From: Thermohalobaculum sp964576075
GTDB taxonomy: Bacteria > Pseudomonadota > Alphaproteobacteria > Rhodobacterales > Rhodobacteraceae
Reading direction: 5' to 3'
DNA: 64,000 bases
Assembly (NCBI GenBank): GCA_964576075.1
Contig: CAZNTX010000002.1
Coordinates: forward strand, 62,001 to 126,000
The translations under genes and the position numbers were made by a program. Below the pieces are notes generated by a model, which saw only the letters and a list, made by a program, of their open reading frames with translations, was not told the origin of the DNA and did not search any database. Positions 50,218-59,601 of the stretch are shown here, piece after piece (position 1 is the stretch's first letter; every line of letters starts with the position of its first letter).

Positions 50218-51180
50218 TCAGGCGGAGAGGATCGCCTCGACGAGTTCCTGGGTGCGCAGGGCGGCGTCGAAGCGGGGGAGCGGGGTGGTCTCGCCGTCGA
50301 GCATCGCGACGAGGGCGTCGAGCTGGAGCATGTAGGCGTCGAGCGCGGGCGTCTCGATCTCTGGGAAGACCTCCTCCCAGGCGCCGCCCTCGGACATCCA
50401 GAGCCGGTAGAAATCCGTCAGCCGGTAGGAGCGCGCCGCACCCCAGAGGGTGAACTCGACGAGATCGGGCCCCGCGCCGCCGACCGACCCGGCATAGCTG
50501 ACCGGCACGCCCCCGAAGTCGAGCCGGGCGAGGGCGTGGCTCTCGGCCGCGGGCGCGGGCGGGTAGCGGACGGACGCCGCCGCGAGCCGGCCCTCCCCGA
50601 GGAGCGTGTCGCAGAGATAGAGGAAATGCGTCGCAACCTCGCGGGTGAAGCCGCCCTCCGCACGCTCGCCGAGCCAGGCGGCCGAGGCCTGCCAGGCCCG
50701 CGGCCATTGCCCGAAATGGAGGCGGATGTCGGCCCCCGCGATCTCGCCGAGCGCGCCCTCCTCGAGGCTCGCGCGGATCGCCTCCTTGCCCCGCGCCGCG
50801 GCGAGCGAGAGATTGACCGCCTGCGGCAGGCCGGACGCCGCCATCTCGGCTGCGAGCGCCCGGCTCTCGGCGAGGTCCACCCCGAGCGGCTTCTCGCAGA
50901 ACACCGCCTTGCCCGCCGCGATCGCCGCCCGCGCATAGGCGGCATGGGTCGCAGGCGGCACGCCGATATAGACGACATCGGTCTCCGCAGCCCCGATAAG
51001 CGCCTCCGCGCTCTCGCCGATCCGCAGCCAGGGGAAGTCCGCCGCCGCGGCGGCCCGGGCGGTGGCGCTCGTATCCCAGCCGCCCGCGATCTCGAGCCGG
51101 CCCTGCTCGGGCATGTTGCTCAGCATCCGCCGCCCGATCGCGCCGAGGCCGATCACCGCCACCCGATAGCTCCGTGCCAT
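50218..51180 (-). CDS. Gfo/Idh/MocA family oxidoreductase
   Basis: NAD(P)-dependent dehydrogenase-like protein of 320 residues. The Rossmann loop is VIGLGAIGRRML (about 7-18). EKPLG near residue 94 holds the conserved lysine of the family. The C-terminal alpha/beta domain begins around residue 120 with NLSLAAARGKEAIRASLEEG. The substrate is probably a sugar, inositol or related polyol; it cannot be told from sequence. GGGGAGGGG precedes the ATG. It is divergent from the quinone-reductase gene 88 bases away. Confidence 0.85.
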   Translation of the reverse strand: MARSYRVAVIGLGAIGRRMLSNMPEQGRLEIAGGWDTSATARAAAAADFPWLRIGESAEALIGAAETDVVYIGVPPATHAAYARAAIAAGKAVFCEKPLGVDLAESRALAAEMAASGLPQAVNLSLAAARGKEAIRASLEEGALGEIAGADIRLHFGQWPRAWQASAAWLGERAEGGFTREVATHFLYLCDTLLGEGRLAAASVRYPPAPAAESHALARLDFGGVPVSYAGSVGGAGPDLVEFTLWGAARSYRLTDFYRLWMSEGGAWEEVFPEIETPALDAYMLQLDALVAMLDGETTPLPRFDAALRTQELVEAILSA

Positions 51181-51268
51181 GGACCCCTCCCCGCTCTGGT
51201 CTCGCCGGGAGAAGCCTGTAGGATCGCCGCCCGGCCCGAAGCAGAAGCCATAGGAGGAGACAGCCGCC

Positions 51269-52276
51269 ATGACCAGCCCGATCCCAGAGGAGATGCGCTT
51301 CGTCGATCTGCCGAGCCACGGCGGGCCGGAGGTGCTGACGCCCGCGCGCGGGCCGGTGCCGCGGCCGGGGCCGGGCGAGGTGCTGATCCGCGTCGCCGCC
51401 GCCGGCGTCAACCGCCCCGACGTGATGCAGCGCGAGGGGAACTATGCGCCCCCGCCGGGCGCCTCGCCCGTCCCCGGCCTCGAGGTCGCGGGCGAGATCG
51501 TCGCCCTCGGCGAGGGGGCCGAGGGCTGGGCCTTGGGCGACAGCGTCTGCGCGCTCGTCGGCGGCGGGGGCTATGCCGAGTATTGCGCGGCCCCCGCGCC
51601 GCAATGCCTGCCGGTGCCGAAGGGGCTCTCGCTCCTCGAGGCGGCGGCGCTGCCCGAGACCTATTTCACCGTCTGGACCAACGTCTTCGAGCGCGGCCGG
51701 CTCGCGGCGGGGGAGACCTTCCTCGTCCATGGCGGCTCCTCGGGGATCGGCACCACGGCGATCCAGCTCGCGCGCGAGTTCGGCGCGCGCATCTTCACGA
51801 CCGTCGGCAATGCCGAGAAGGCCCGCGCCTGCGAGGGCCTCGGCGCCGAGCGCGCGATCGACTACCGCGAGGAGGACTATGTCGCGGTGGTCAAGGAGCT
51901 GACCGAGGGCCGGGGCGTCGACCTGATCCTCGACATGGTGGGCGGCGACTACATCCCGCGCGATGTCGAGGCGCTCGCGGTCGAGGGCCGGCTCGTGCAG
52001 ATCGCCTTTCAGAAACCCTCGAAGATCGAGTTCGACTTCCTGCCGATGATGCTGAAGCGTCTGACGATCACCGGCTCGACGCTCCGCCCGCGCACGGTGG
52101 AACAGAAGGGGGCGATCGCGCGGGCGCTCCTCGGCCGGGTCTGGCCGCTCCTGGAGGCGGGGACGGTGCGCCCCGTCATCCATTCGACCTTCCCGCTCGA
52201 GAAGGCCTCGGACGCCCATGCGCTGATGGACAGCTCCGCCCATATCGGCAAGATCATGCTCGACTGCACGGCCTGA
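51269..52276 (+). CDS. zinc-free MDR oxidoreductase (NAD(P)H:quinone reductase type)
   Basis: Medium-chain reductase of 335 residues. The substrate domain begins PGPGEVLIRVAAAGVNRPDV, without the zinc-ligand cysteines of alcohol dehydrogenases. The cofactor domain has VHGGSSGIGTTAIQLAREFG at about 153-172, typical of NADPH-using quinone oxidoreductases (QOR/PIG3). LDMVGGDYIPRDVEALAVEG follows. AGGAGGAG precedes the ATG. Likely reduces quinones or enones. It runs convergently to livF. Confidence 0.88.
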   Translation: MTSPIPEEMRFVDLPSHGGPEVLTPARGPVPRPGPGEVLIRVAAAGVNRPDVMQREGNYAPPPGASPVPGLEVAGEIVALGEGAEGWALGDSVCALVGGGGYAEYCAAPAPQCLPVPKGLSLLEAAALPETYFTVWTNVFERGRLAAGETFLVHGGSSGIGTTAIQLAREFGARIFTTVGNAEKARACEGLGAERAIDYREEDYVAVVKELTEGRGVDLILDMVGGDYIPRDVEALAVEGRLVQIAFQKPSKIEFDFLPMMLKRLTITGSTLRPRTVEQKGAIARALLGRVWPLLEAGTVRPVIHSTFPLEKASDAHALMDSSAHIGKIMLDCTA

Positions 52277-52419
52277 GCCGCCGGGTCCGCCGCCGGGTCC
52301 GCCGGAGAGACGCGCGCGGCGGCCCCGGGCCGATGGGGGGGCCGGACGGCCCCACCGGGTGCGCCGCCTGCCCGGGTGGGTGGGGCCCGGGGACGCCGCG
52401 CGCCGGTCCCGCCCGCGCC

Positions 52420-53126
<707 letters not shown>

Positions 53127-53130
<4 letters not shown>

Positions 53131-53888
53131 GGCGCGCCCTCCGCTCCGTCTCGGATCCCGTGGGGCTCGGCGACGAAGCTCTCGCCGAGATAGGCCTCGG
53201 TGACGCGCGGGTCGGCGACGATCTCCTGCGGCGTGCCCTCGGCGATCGCCTCGCCGTGGTGGAGGACGGTGATGCGGTCGGAGAGCTGCATGATCACCTG
53301 CATGACGTGCTCGACGATCACCATGGTCACCCCCGCCGCGCGCACGCGCCCGAGCACCTCGATCATGGCTGCGACCTCGGAGGGGGTGAGGCCGGCCATC
53401 ACCTCGTCGAGCAGCATGAGCTTGGGCTCGGTGGCGAGCGCCTTGGCGAGCTCGACGCGCTTGCGGCCCGCGACCGTGAGCTCGGAGCCGAGCTTCTCCG
53501 CCTGCGGGCCGAGGCCGACGAGGGCGATTACCTCGCGCGCCTTGGCCCGGGCCTCCTCCGCATCCGCATGGTGATTGAAGGCGCCGACGAGGACGTTGTC
53601 GGTCACCGTCATCTCCGGAAAGGGCTTCACGATCTGGAAGGTGCGGGTCATGCCCCGCTTGCAGATCTCCGAGGGCTTCTTGCCGAGGATGCTCTCGCCG
53701 TCGAAGACGACGTCGCCTTCGTTGGGGCGCAGGAAGCCGGAGATGACGTTGAAGAAGGTGGTCTTGCCCGCGCCGTTCGGGCCGATCAGGCCGACGATCT
53801 CGCCGGTCTCGACCCGGAAGTCGACGGCGGAGACGGCGGTCAGCCCGCCGAAGCGCTTGGTGACGCCCTTGGCTTCGAAGAGGCTCAT
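53127..53888 (-). CDS. livG: branched-chain amino acid-type ABC ATPase LivG
   Basis: ABC ATPase of 253 residues pairing with LivF. Walker A is GLIGPNGAGKTTFFN, the LivG/BcaP-type loop TFQIVKPFPEMTVTDNVLVGA is present, the signature ELTVAGRKRVELAKAL is degenerate, and Walker B is LMLLDEVMAGLTP. The signature has AGRKR where most members have GQQRR, a variant seen in some Liv ATPases. It overlaps livM upstream and livF downstream by four bases each, giving a coupled H-M-G-F order. Confidence 0.9.
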
Positions 53889-55033
53889 GCGCGGTGCTCC
53901 TCGCGGGCCTTCGCCCGCTCCTCGCGGCGGAACCGGCGCGCTGCGCGCGCGCGCAGCCGGGCCAGCCAGGGCAGGACGCCGCCCGGCATGCCGAGCACCA
54001 CCACCATCAGCAGGATGCCGTAGAGGATGATCGCGAGCCCGCCGCCGCCGCCGGCCGCGAGATAGTCGAGATAGGCGGCGAACTTCTCGCCGAAGCTCAT
54101 GTCGCTCTGGATCAGCGTGGTGAGCGACTGCCCGGTGCCGCCGCCCTCGAAGATCACGCGCGTCGCCTCGCCGACGGGGATCAGGATGAAGGCGCCGACG
54201 ATCGGGCCCATGACCGTCCCCGCTCCGCCGATCACCGCGCCGAGCAGGATCTCGACCGAGACCGAGCCGATCACCATGTCGTCCGGCACGATGTATTGGG
54301 TGTATTGGGCGTAGAAGGTCCCGCCCATGCCGGCGAGCGCGGCGGAGAGGGCGATCGCCTGGATCTTGAGGCGCTTGGTGGGCACGCCGACCGCCTCGGC
54401 CGCGTCCTCGTCCTGGCGGATCGCGTGGAGGTAGTAGCCGAAGCGCGAGCGGGCGATGCGGCCCACCAGCAGCACCGAGCCCACCATCATCGCCAGCGCG
54501 ATGTAGTAGTAGGGCGCCTTGTCGTTGAACTGGAACTGCCAGATCGTCGGCTCCGGCGAATAGGGCAGGAGGATCCCGTTGGCCGCGCCGGCGAACTGCC
54601 AGTGCAGCAGGATCAGCCGGGTGATCTCGGCGAAGGCCACCGTGACGAGGGTGAAGAACGGCCCCTTCAGCCCGTAATGGAAGCTGACGAGCCCGAGCAG
54701 CGCGCCGAAGACCGCGGTGATCGCCCCGGAGGCGAGCATGCCGACCCAGGGGGTCAGGTCGAGATGGACATAGGCGAGGGTCGAGACATAGGCGCCGATG
54801 CCGAAGAAGGCCGCATGCCCGATCGAGAGCTGTCCCGCGAAGCCGCCGATGATGTTCCAGGCCTGGCTCATGAAGCCGAAGAAGAAGATCAGGATGAAGA
54901 CGTGCAGCAGCGCGGAGCCCGTGAGCCCCTCGGGCATCGCCCGCTCGATCCACTCCGCTTCGGCATAGAGCGGCAGGACGAGGAGCCCGGCGAGGCAGAG
55001 GAGATAGAACCAGTGGATGCGGATCGAGAGCAT
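53885..55033 (-). CDS. livM: branched-chain amino acid-type ABC permease LivM
   Basis: Permease of 382 residues with about ten membrane segments. Family landmarks are the GGFAGQLSIGHAAFFGIGAY span and the cytoplasmic coupling loop HAIRQDEDAAEAVGVPTKRLK that contacts the ATPases, then GAVIGGAGTVMGPIVGAF. The C-terminal tail is strongly basic (RARAARRFRREERAKAREE). Its ATG shares one base with the livH stop (TGATG) and its stop overlaps livG by four bases. Confidence 0.9.
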   Translation of the reverse strand: MLSIRIHWFYLLCLAGLLVLPLYAEAEWIERAMPEGLTGSALLHVFILIFFFGFMSQAWNIIGGFAGQLSIGHAAFFGIGAYVSTLAYVHLDLTPWVGMLASGAITAVFGALLGLVSFHYGLKGPFFTLVTVAFAEITRLILLHWQFAGAANGILLPYSPEPTIWQFQFNDKAPYYYIALAMMVGSVLLVGRIARSRFGYYLHAIRQDEDAAEAVGVPTKRLKIQAIALSAALAGMGGTFYAQYTQYIVPDDMVIGSVSVEILLGAVIGGAGTVMGPIVGAFILIPVGEATRVIFEGGGTGQSLTTLIQSDMSFGEKFAAYLDYLAAGGGGGLAIILYGILLMVVVLGMPGGVLPWLARLRARAARRFRREERAKAREEHRA

Positions 55034-55905
55034 CAGGCCGCCTTCCCGCCGAAGAGGCCCTGGGGCCGGAACAGGAGGACCAGGATGAAGAGGACGTAGA
55101 CCCCGAGATCCTTGAGCGAGGGCGAGGGCATGACGAGGGCGCCGACGCTCTCCACCACGCCGACGATCAGCGCGCCCGCCACCGCGCCCGGGATGTTGCC
55201 GAGCCCGCCGAGCACGACGATCACGAAGGCGATCAGCGTGAAGGTGGGGCCGACCACCGGGGCGACGTAGAAGAAGGGCGTGAGCACCACGCCCGCGATG
55301 GCGACGCAGGCGATGCCGAGGCCGAAGGCGATCTTGTACATCCGAGAGATGTCGATCCCGACGGCCATGGAGCCCTCGTGCTCCTGGCTGCAGGCGCGCA
55401 GCGCGCGGCCCGTGTCGGTGCGCTGCAGGAACACCCAGAGCGCGGCGCAGAGCCCGAGGCAGATCACGAAGGCCGCGAGCCGCGTGTAGCTCACCCGCGC
55501 GCCGCCCGCCTCGAAGGTCGCCGAGCCGTAGGGGAGCTGCAGGCTCTGGAAGTCGGCCGAGAACAGGAACTGCGCGAGCGCCTGCAGCAGAAGCGACAGG
55601 CCGAGGGTCAGCAGGATCTGGATCGCGTGGGATTTGCCGACCACGGGGCGGATCAGCGTCGCCTGGATCCCCCAGCCGACCGCGAAGAAGACCGGCAGCA
55701 GCAGCAGCGCCGTCACGTAGGGGTCGATGCCGAACAGCACCGAGGCGAAGAAGGCGCCATACATGCCGAACATCAGGAACTCGCCATGGGCGAAGTTGAT
55801 GATGTCCATGACCCCGAAGATCAGGGTGAGGCCGACGGCGACGAGGGCGTAGACGCCCCCGATCATCAGGCCGCTGATGATCGCCTGGAGATAGACGTCA
55901 GACAT
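55033..55905 (-). CDS. livH: branched-chain amino acid-type ABC permease LivH
   Basis: Permease of 290 residues with about eight spans. Signatures are GGVYALVAVGLTLIFGVMDI and INFAHGEFLMFG near the N-terminus, the coupling loop RACSQEHEGSMAVGIDISRM, and VVLGGLGNIPGAVAGALIVG near the C-terminus. It follows the binding-protein gene by 63 bases; the ribosome-binding site is weak. Partner of LivM in the membrane pore. Confidence 0.9.
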   Translation of the reverse strand: MSDVYLQAIISGLMIGGVYALVAVGLTLIFGVMDIINFAHGEFLMFGMYGAFFASVLFGIDPYVTALLLLPVFFAVGWGIQATLIRPVVGKSHAIQILLTLGLSLLLQALAQFLFSADFQSLQLPYGSATFEAGGARVSYTRLAAFVICLGLCAALWVFLQRTDTGRALRACSQEHEGSMAVGIDISRMYKIAFGLGIACVAIAGVVLTPFFYVAPVVGPTFTLIAFVIVVLGGLGNIPGAVAGALIVGVVESVGALVMPSPSLKDLGVYVLFILVLLFRPQGLFGGKAA

Positions 55906-55968
55906 GAGCCGGTCCGGATTCTGGAGGGGGCGCGCCGCGGGCGGGGCCGCGGCGCGCGAAAGGTCGGA

Positions 55969-57198
55969 TCAGCGCGCGTCCCAGGCCGGGACGGGCCAGA
56001 CCGGCTCGGTCGAGGCGACCTCGGGCGGCCAGACCGTGCGGTGCTCGCCGTCGATGATCTGCAGCACGACGAGCTGCGCCTCCGGCGACTGCCCGCTCTC
56101 GCCGAAGCGGATGCAGTCGTAGGGCAGGATGTTGCGGTCGCCGCAGATCTCGGTCTCGGCGAGGGCGTCGCGCACCGCCTCGCGGTCGGTGGTGCCGGCG
56201 CGTTCGAGGGCGTCCTTCAGCACCATGGTCGACATGTAGGTCTCCGCCGCATGCCCGTTCATCGCGACGCCGAACTTCTCCTTGAAGCGCGCGGCGATCT
56301 CGGCGACGCCCGGCTTGTCGATATCGGTGTTCCACTCGCCGACGGTGAAGGTGAGGTCCGCGTCCGGCCCGAGATTGGAGATGTAGGCCGGGTCGATATG
56401 GCCCGCGGAGGTGCCGATGATCGGGATGTTCACGCCCAGCTCCTTCATCGTGCGGGTGATCAGCACCGCGTCGTTGATGTAGGAGACGAGGAGGACGGCG
56501 TCCGGGTTCAGCTCCTTGATCTGCGCGACCGTGGAGGTCATGTCCGGCGTGTCCTTGGGGTAGGAGATGTCGGCCAGGATCTCGAGGCCGTATTCGGCCG
56601 CCGCCTTGGTCTGGCCTTCCGCGGTCGAGGTGCCGAACAGCGTGTCCTCGTGCAGCAGCACCACCGTCTCCGCCGGATCGCCCGCCGCCTTCGACACGTC
56701 GACGAGGAAGCGGATCTGGTCGCGCGCATACCAGGAGGCGAGCGGCGAGACCTTGAAGGTGTATCGGAAGCCGCGGCCCTCTGTGATCGAGTCGGCGATG
56801 GCGACCGGGTCGATATAGGGGATGCCGAGGCGCTCGGCGATCTGCGTGGTCGGGAAGGTCACGCCCGACTGATAGGCGCCCATGATGGCGACGACGTCGC
56901 GCCGGCCGAGCTTCTCGACCTCGGACATGCCCACATTCGGGTTGCCTTGCGTGTCGCCGTCGATCATCCGCAGCTTGGCGCCGCCGAGGGCCTCGATCCC
57001 GCCATTGGCGTTGATCTCCTCGACGGCGAGCTCGTGGCCGCGGCGGTTGTTGATCCCGATGGGCGCGACCGAGCCCGAGAGCGGCAGCAGGATGCCGACG
57101 GGGACCTCTTCCTGAGCGGCGGCCGGGCCGGGGGCGGCGAGGCCCGCGGCGGCCAACGCGGCGACGGCGGCCGCGGTTTTCGCGAATCTGGCGAACAT
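55969..57198 (-). CDS. LivJ-type periplasmic substrate-binding protein
   Basis: Binding protein of 409 residues (Peripla_BP_6). The signal peptide ends at GPAAAQE. The mature start VPVGILLPLSGSVAPIGINN, then GHELAVEEINANGGI and DAVLLVSYINDAVLITRTM, are family-typical. It differs from leucine-specific LivJ in the ligand loops, so amides, aromatic acids or other compounds are possible. AAGGGAG precedes the ATG. It heads the operon SBP-livH-livM-livG-livF. Confidence 0.88.
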   Translation of the reverse strand: MFARFAKTAAAVAALAAAGLAAPGPAAAQEEVPVGILLPLSGSVAPIGINNRRGHELAVEEINANGGIEALGGAKLRMIDGDTQGNPNVGMSEVEKLGRRDVVAIMGAYQSGVTFPTTQIAERLGIPYIDPVAIADSITEGRGFRYTFKVSPLASWYARDQIRFLVDVSKAAGDPAETVVLLHEDTLFGTSTAEGQTKAAAEYGLEILADISYPKDTPDMTSTVAQIKELNPDAVLLVSYINDAVLITRTMKELGVNIPIIGTSAGHIDPAYISNLGPDADLTFTVGEWNTDIDKPGVAEIAARFKEKFGVAMNGHAAETYMSTMVLKDALERAGTTDREAVRDALAETEICGDRNILPYDCIRFGESGQSPEAQLVVLQIIDGEHRTVWPPEVASTEPVWPVPAWDAR

Positions 57199-57316
57199 GG
57201 CGTGTCTCCCTTGGCGGCGCGCGATGGATCCGCGCGCTCGTCTTCTGATGGGCGCAGCTTCCACATGCCGCCCCTCGCGGTCAACTCCCTGGAACGGGAG
57301 TCGAGCGGGCGGAAGC

Positions 57317-57844
57317 TCAGCGCACGAGCCGCTCGGCCGCCGCCCGCCCGAGGCCCGTCGCCTCGTAATGCGCGATGGTCCGGTCGAGCTTGGTGAACAC
57401 GTCCTCGTAGCCCATCGCCGCGCCGTCGGGGTCGACATAGACATACCCCCCGGTGACGTGGAACAGCGTCACCATCTCCTCGACCCCCTCGGGGACCACG
57501 AGCGTGTGGGTCTCCCCCGGCGGCTCGAAGGCGTAGTCGCCCGCGCGCGCCACCCAGTCGTGCTCGAGATAATGCCACTCGCCGCGCAGGGTGAAGGCGT
57601 GCACCGGCCCGGAATGGCGGTGGCGCGAGAGGATGCCGGATTTGCGCACCCGCAGCAGGTTCACGTAGAAGCCCTGGCTGACCGAGAGCATCAGCGGGCG
57701 GAAGTCCACCCCCTCGGCCTGCGGGATCCAGGGCTGGGCGTCGCCCTCGAGATCGAGCGCGCCGCCGAGCAGCAGGTCCGGCAGCATCCCCGTCGGTTGC
57801 GCGCCGCGATAGGCGACCGCGCGCATGTCCATCTCCTGGTTCAT
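57317..57844 (-). CDS. cupin, 2,4'-dihydroxyacetophenone dioxygenase-like
   Basis: Cupin of 175 residues. First motif: HRHSGPVHAFTLRGEWHYLEH with two histidines and a later glutamate; second motif: GDYAFEPPGETHTLVVPEG. These form an iron-binding site as in 2,4'-dihydroxyacetophenone dioxygenase and acetylacetone-cleaving enzymes. GAGGAGAGG precedes the ATG. It lies 118 bases upstream of the liv-type operon in the same direction, hinting that the importer brings in the compound it cleaves. Confidence 0.75.
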   Translation of the reverse strand: MNQEMDMRAVAYRGAQPTGMLPDLLLGGALDLEGDAQPWIPQAEGVDFRPLMLSVSQGFYVNLLRVRKSGILSRHRHSGPVHAFTLRGEWHYLEHDWVARAGDYAFEPPGETHTLVVPEGVEEMVTLFHVTGGYVYVDPDGAAMGYEDVFTKLDRTIAHYEATGLGRAAAERLVR

Positions 57845-58140
57845 CCTCTCCTCCTCGCGTCTCTCGCCCGGCGAGGATGGCACGCCCGCGCGCCCCGGCA
57901 AACCCCGCGCGGCGACCGGATAGACGGACGCGCCGCCCCCCCGCGGGAAGGCGGACGATCTCGCCCCCGCTCTCGCGCCGCAGCCGCTTGCCGAATTCCT
58001 CCAGCGCGTCCCGGACCCGGCCGATCTCGTCGGCTGCGGCGGCGCGGGGCGATTGACCCCCCGTCGGCGGGGTGCTAGCGGCGGACTGGCGGTCCGGGGG
58101 GCACGCCCGCGGCCCCGCCGGCCAGGCAGGAGACCGTCCG

Positions 58141-59601
58141 ATGCCCCATCACGCCCAGCCAGAGGCCAGCCATTTCGTCGACGGCGCGCCGCTCGAGGAC
58201 CAGGCCGGCGCGGCCATCGACTCGCTCTTTCCGGCGACCGGGGAGCCCATCGCCCGGGTCCATGCCGCGACGCCAGAGGTGATCGACCGCGCCCTCGCCG
58301 CCGCCGTCCGCGCGCAGGGGGCCTGGGCCGCGATGACGGGGATGGAGCGGGGCCGGGTGCTCCGCCGCGCCGCCGAGATCATCCGCGCGCGCAACGACGA
58401 GCTCTCCGCCCTCGAGACGCTCGACACCGGCAAGCCGATCTCCGAGACCACCGTCGCCGACCCGACCTCCGCGGCCGACGCGCTCGAGTATTTCGGCGGC
58501 ATCGCGGCCGGGCTAGCGGGCGAGCACATCCCGCTCCCGGGCGGCGATTTCGTCTATACCCGGCGCGAGCCGCTCGGCGTCTGCGTCGGGCTCGGCGCCT
58601 GGAACTACCCGATCCAGATCGCCGCGTGGAAGGGGGCGCCGGCGCTCGCCTGCGGCAACGCGATGGTCTTCAAGCCCTCCGAGACCACGCCCCTCAGCGC
58701 CCTCAAGCTCGCCGAGATCCTGGTCGAGGCGGGGCTTCCGGCGGGGCTCTACAACGTGGTGCAAGGGGCGGGCGAGGTCGGCCGCGCGCTGGTGACGGAC
58801 CCGCGTGTCGCCAGGGTCTCGCTCACCGGCTCGGTGCCCACGGGCAGACAGGTCTACGCCGCCGCCGCCGAACGCATGAAGCACGCCACCATGGAGCTCG
58901 GCGGCAAGTCGCCGCTCGTGATCTTCGCCGACGCCGATCTCGAAAGCGCGGTCTCGGGCGCGATCATGGCGAATTTCTACTCCACCGGGCAGATCTGCTC
59001 GAACGGCACGCGGGTCTTCGTCGAGCGCCCGATCCGCGAGGCCTTCCTCGCCCGCCTCGCCGAGCGGATGGAGGCGGCCGTGATCGGCGACCCGCTCGAC
59101 CCGGCCACCACCGTCGGCCCGATGGTCAGCGCCCGCCAGCGCGAGATCGTCGAGGGCTACATCGCCAAGGGGCTCGCCGAGGGGGCGCGCCTCGTCAAGG
59201 GCGGCAAGCGGATCGAGGGGCCGGGCTTCTTCCTCGAGCCCACGCTCTTCGCCGAGGTGAGCGACGACATGACCATCGCGCGCGAGGAGATCTTCGGCCC
59301 GGTCCTCTCGGTCCTCGATTTCGACACCGAGGACGAGGCGCTCGCGCGGGCCAACGCCACCGAGTTCGGCCTCTCCGCCGGGGTGTTCACCCGCGACCTC
59401 GCGCGCGCGCACCGGATGGCGGCGGGCTTCCAGGCCGGGTCCTGCTTCGTCAACGCCTACAACCTCACCCCCGTCGAGGCGCCCTTCGGCGGCATGAAGA
59501 TGTCCGGCCTCGGGCGGGAGAACTCGCGCGCGGCGATCGAGCACTATTCCCAGCTCAAATCGGTCTATGTCGGCGCCGGCCCCTGCGAGGCGCCCTTCTG
59601 A
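58141..59601 (+). CDS. betB: betaine aldehyde dehydrogenase BetB
   Basis: NAD(P)-dependent aldehyde dehydrogenase of 486 residues oxidising betaine aldehyde to glycine betaine. Glu252 (MELGGKSP) and Cys286 (GQICSNGTRVF) are the catalytic residues. GAWNYPIQIAAWKGAPALA and FKPSETTPLSALKLAEI are typical of BetB. AGGAG lies nine bases before the ATG. Its TGA shares one base with the ATG of betA. No betI repressor gene is adjacent. Oxidation of choline and then of the aldehyde gives an osmoprotectant. Confidence 0.92.
   Translation: MPHHAQPEASHFVDGAPLEDQAGAAIDSLFPATGEPIARVHAATPEVIDRALAAAVRAQGAWAAMTGMERGRVLRRAAEIIRARNDELSALETLDTGKPISETTVADPTSAADALEYFGGIAAGLAGEHIPLPGGDFVYTRREPLGVCVGLGAWNYPIQIAAWKGAPALACGNAMVFKPSETTPLSALKLAEILVEAGLPAGLYNVVQGAGEVGRALVTDPRVARVSLTGSVPTGRQVYAAAAERMKHATMELGGKSPLVIFADADLESAVSGAIMANFYSTGQICSNGTRVFVERPIREAFLARLAERMEAAVIGDPLDPATTVGPMVSARQREIVEGYIAKGLAEGARLVKGGKRIEGPGFFLEPTLFAEVSDDMTIAREEIFGPVLSVLDFDTEDEALARANATEFGLSAGVFTRDLARAHRMAAGFQAGSCFVNAYNLTPVEAPFGGMKMSGLGRENSRAAIEHYSQLKSVYVGAGPCEAPF

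Noticed and set aside
52330..52410. GGGGCC-GGAC-GGCCCC stem as a terminator between the reductase and livF genes
   Set aside because: Imperfect extension and no U-run; runs of G and C this short are expected by chance in such GC-rich spacing.
57930..58070. Short minus-strand stretch reading DEIGRVRDALEEFGKRLRRE
   Set aside because: It looks helical and protein-like but has no start codon or ribosome-binding site, and it runs without a break into the cupin region; at most a remnant.
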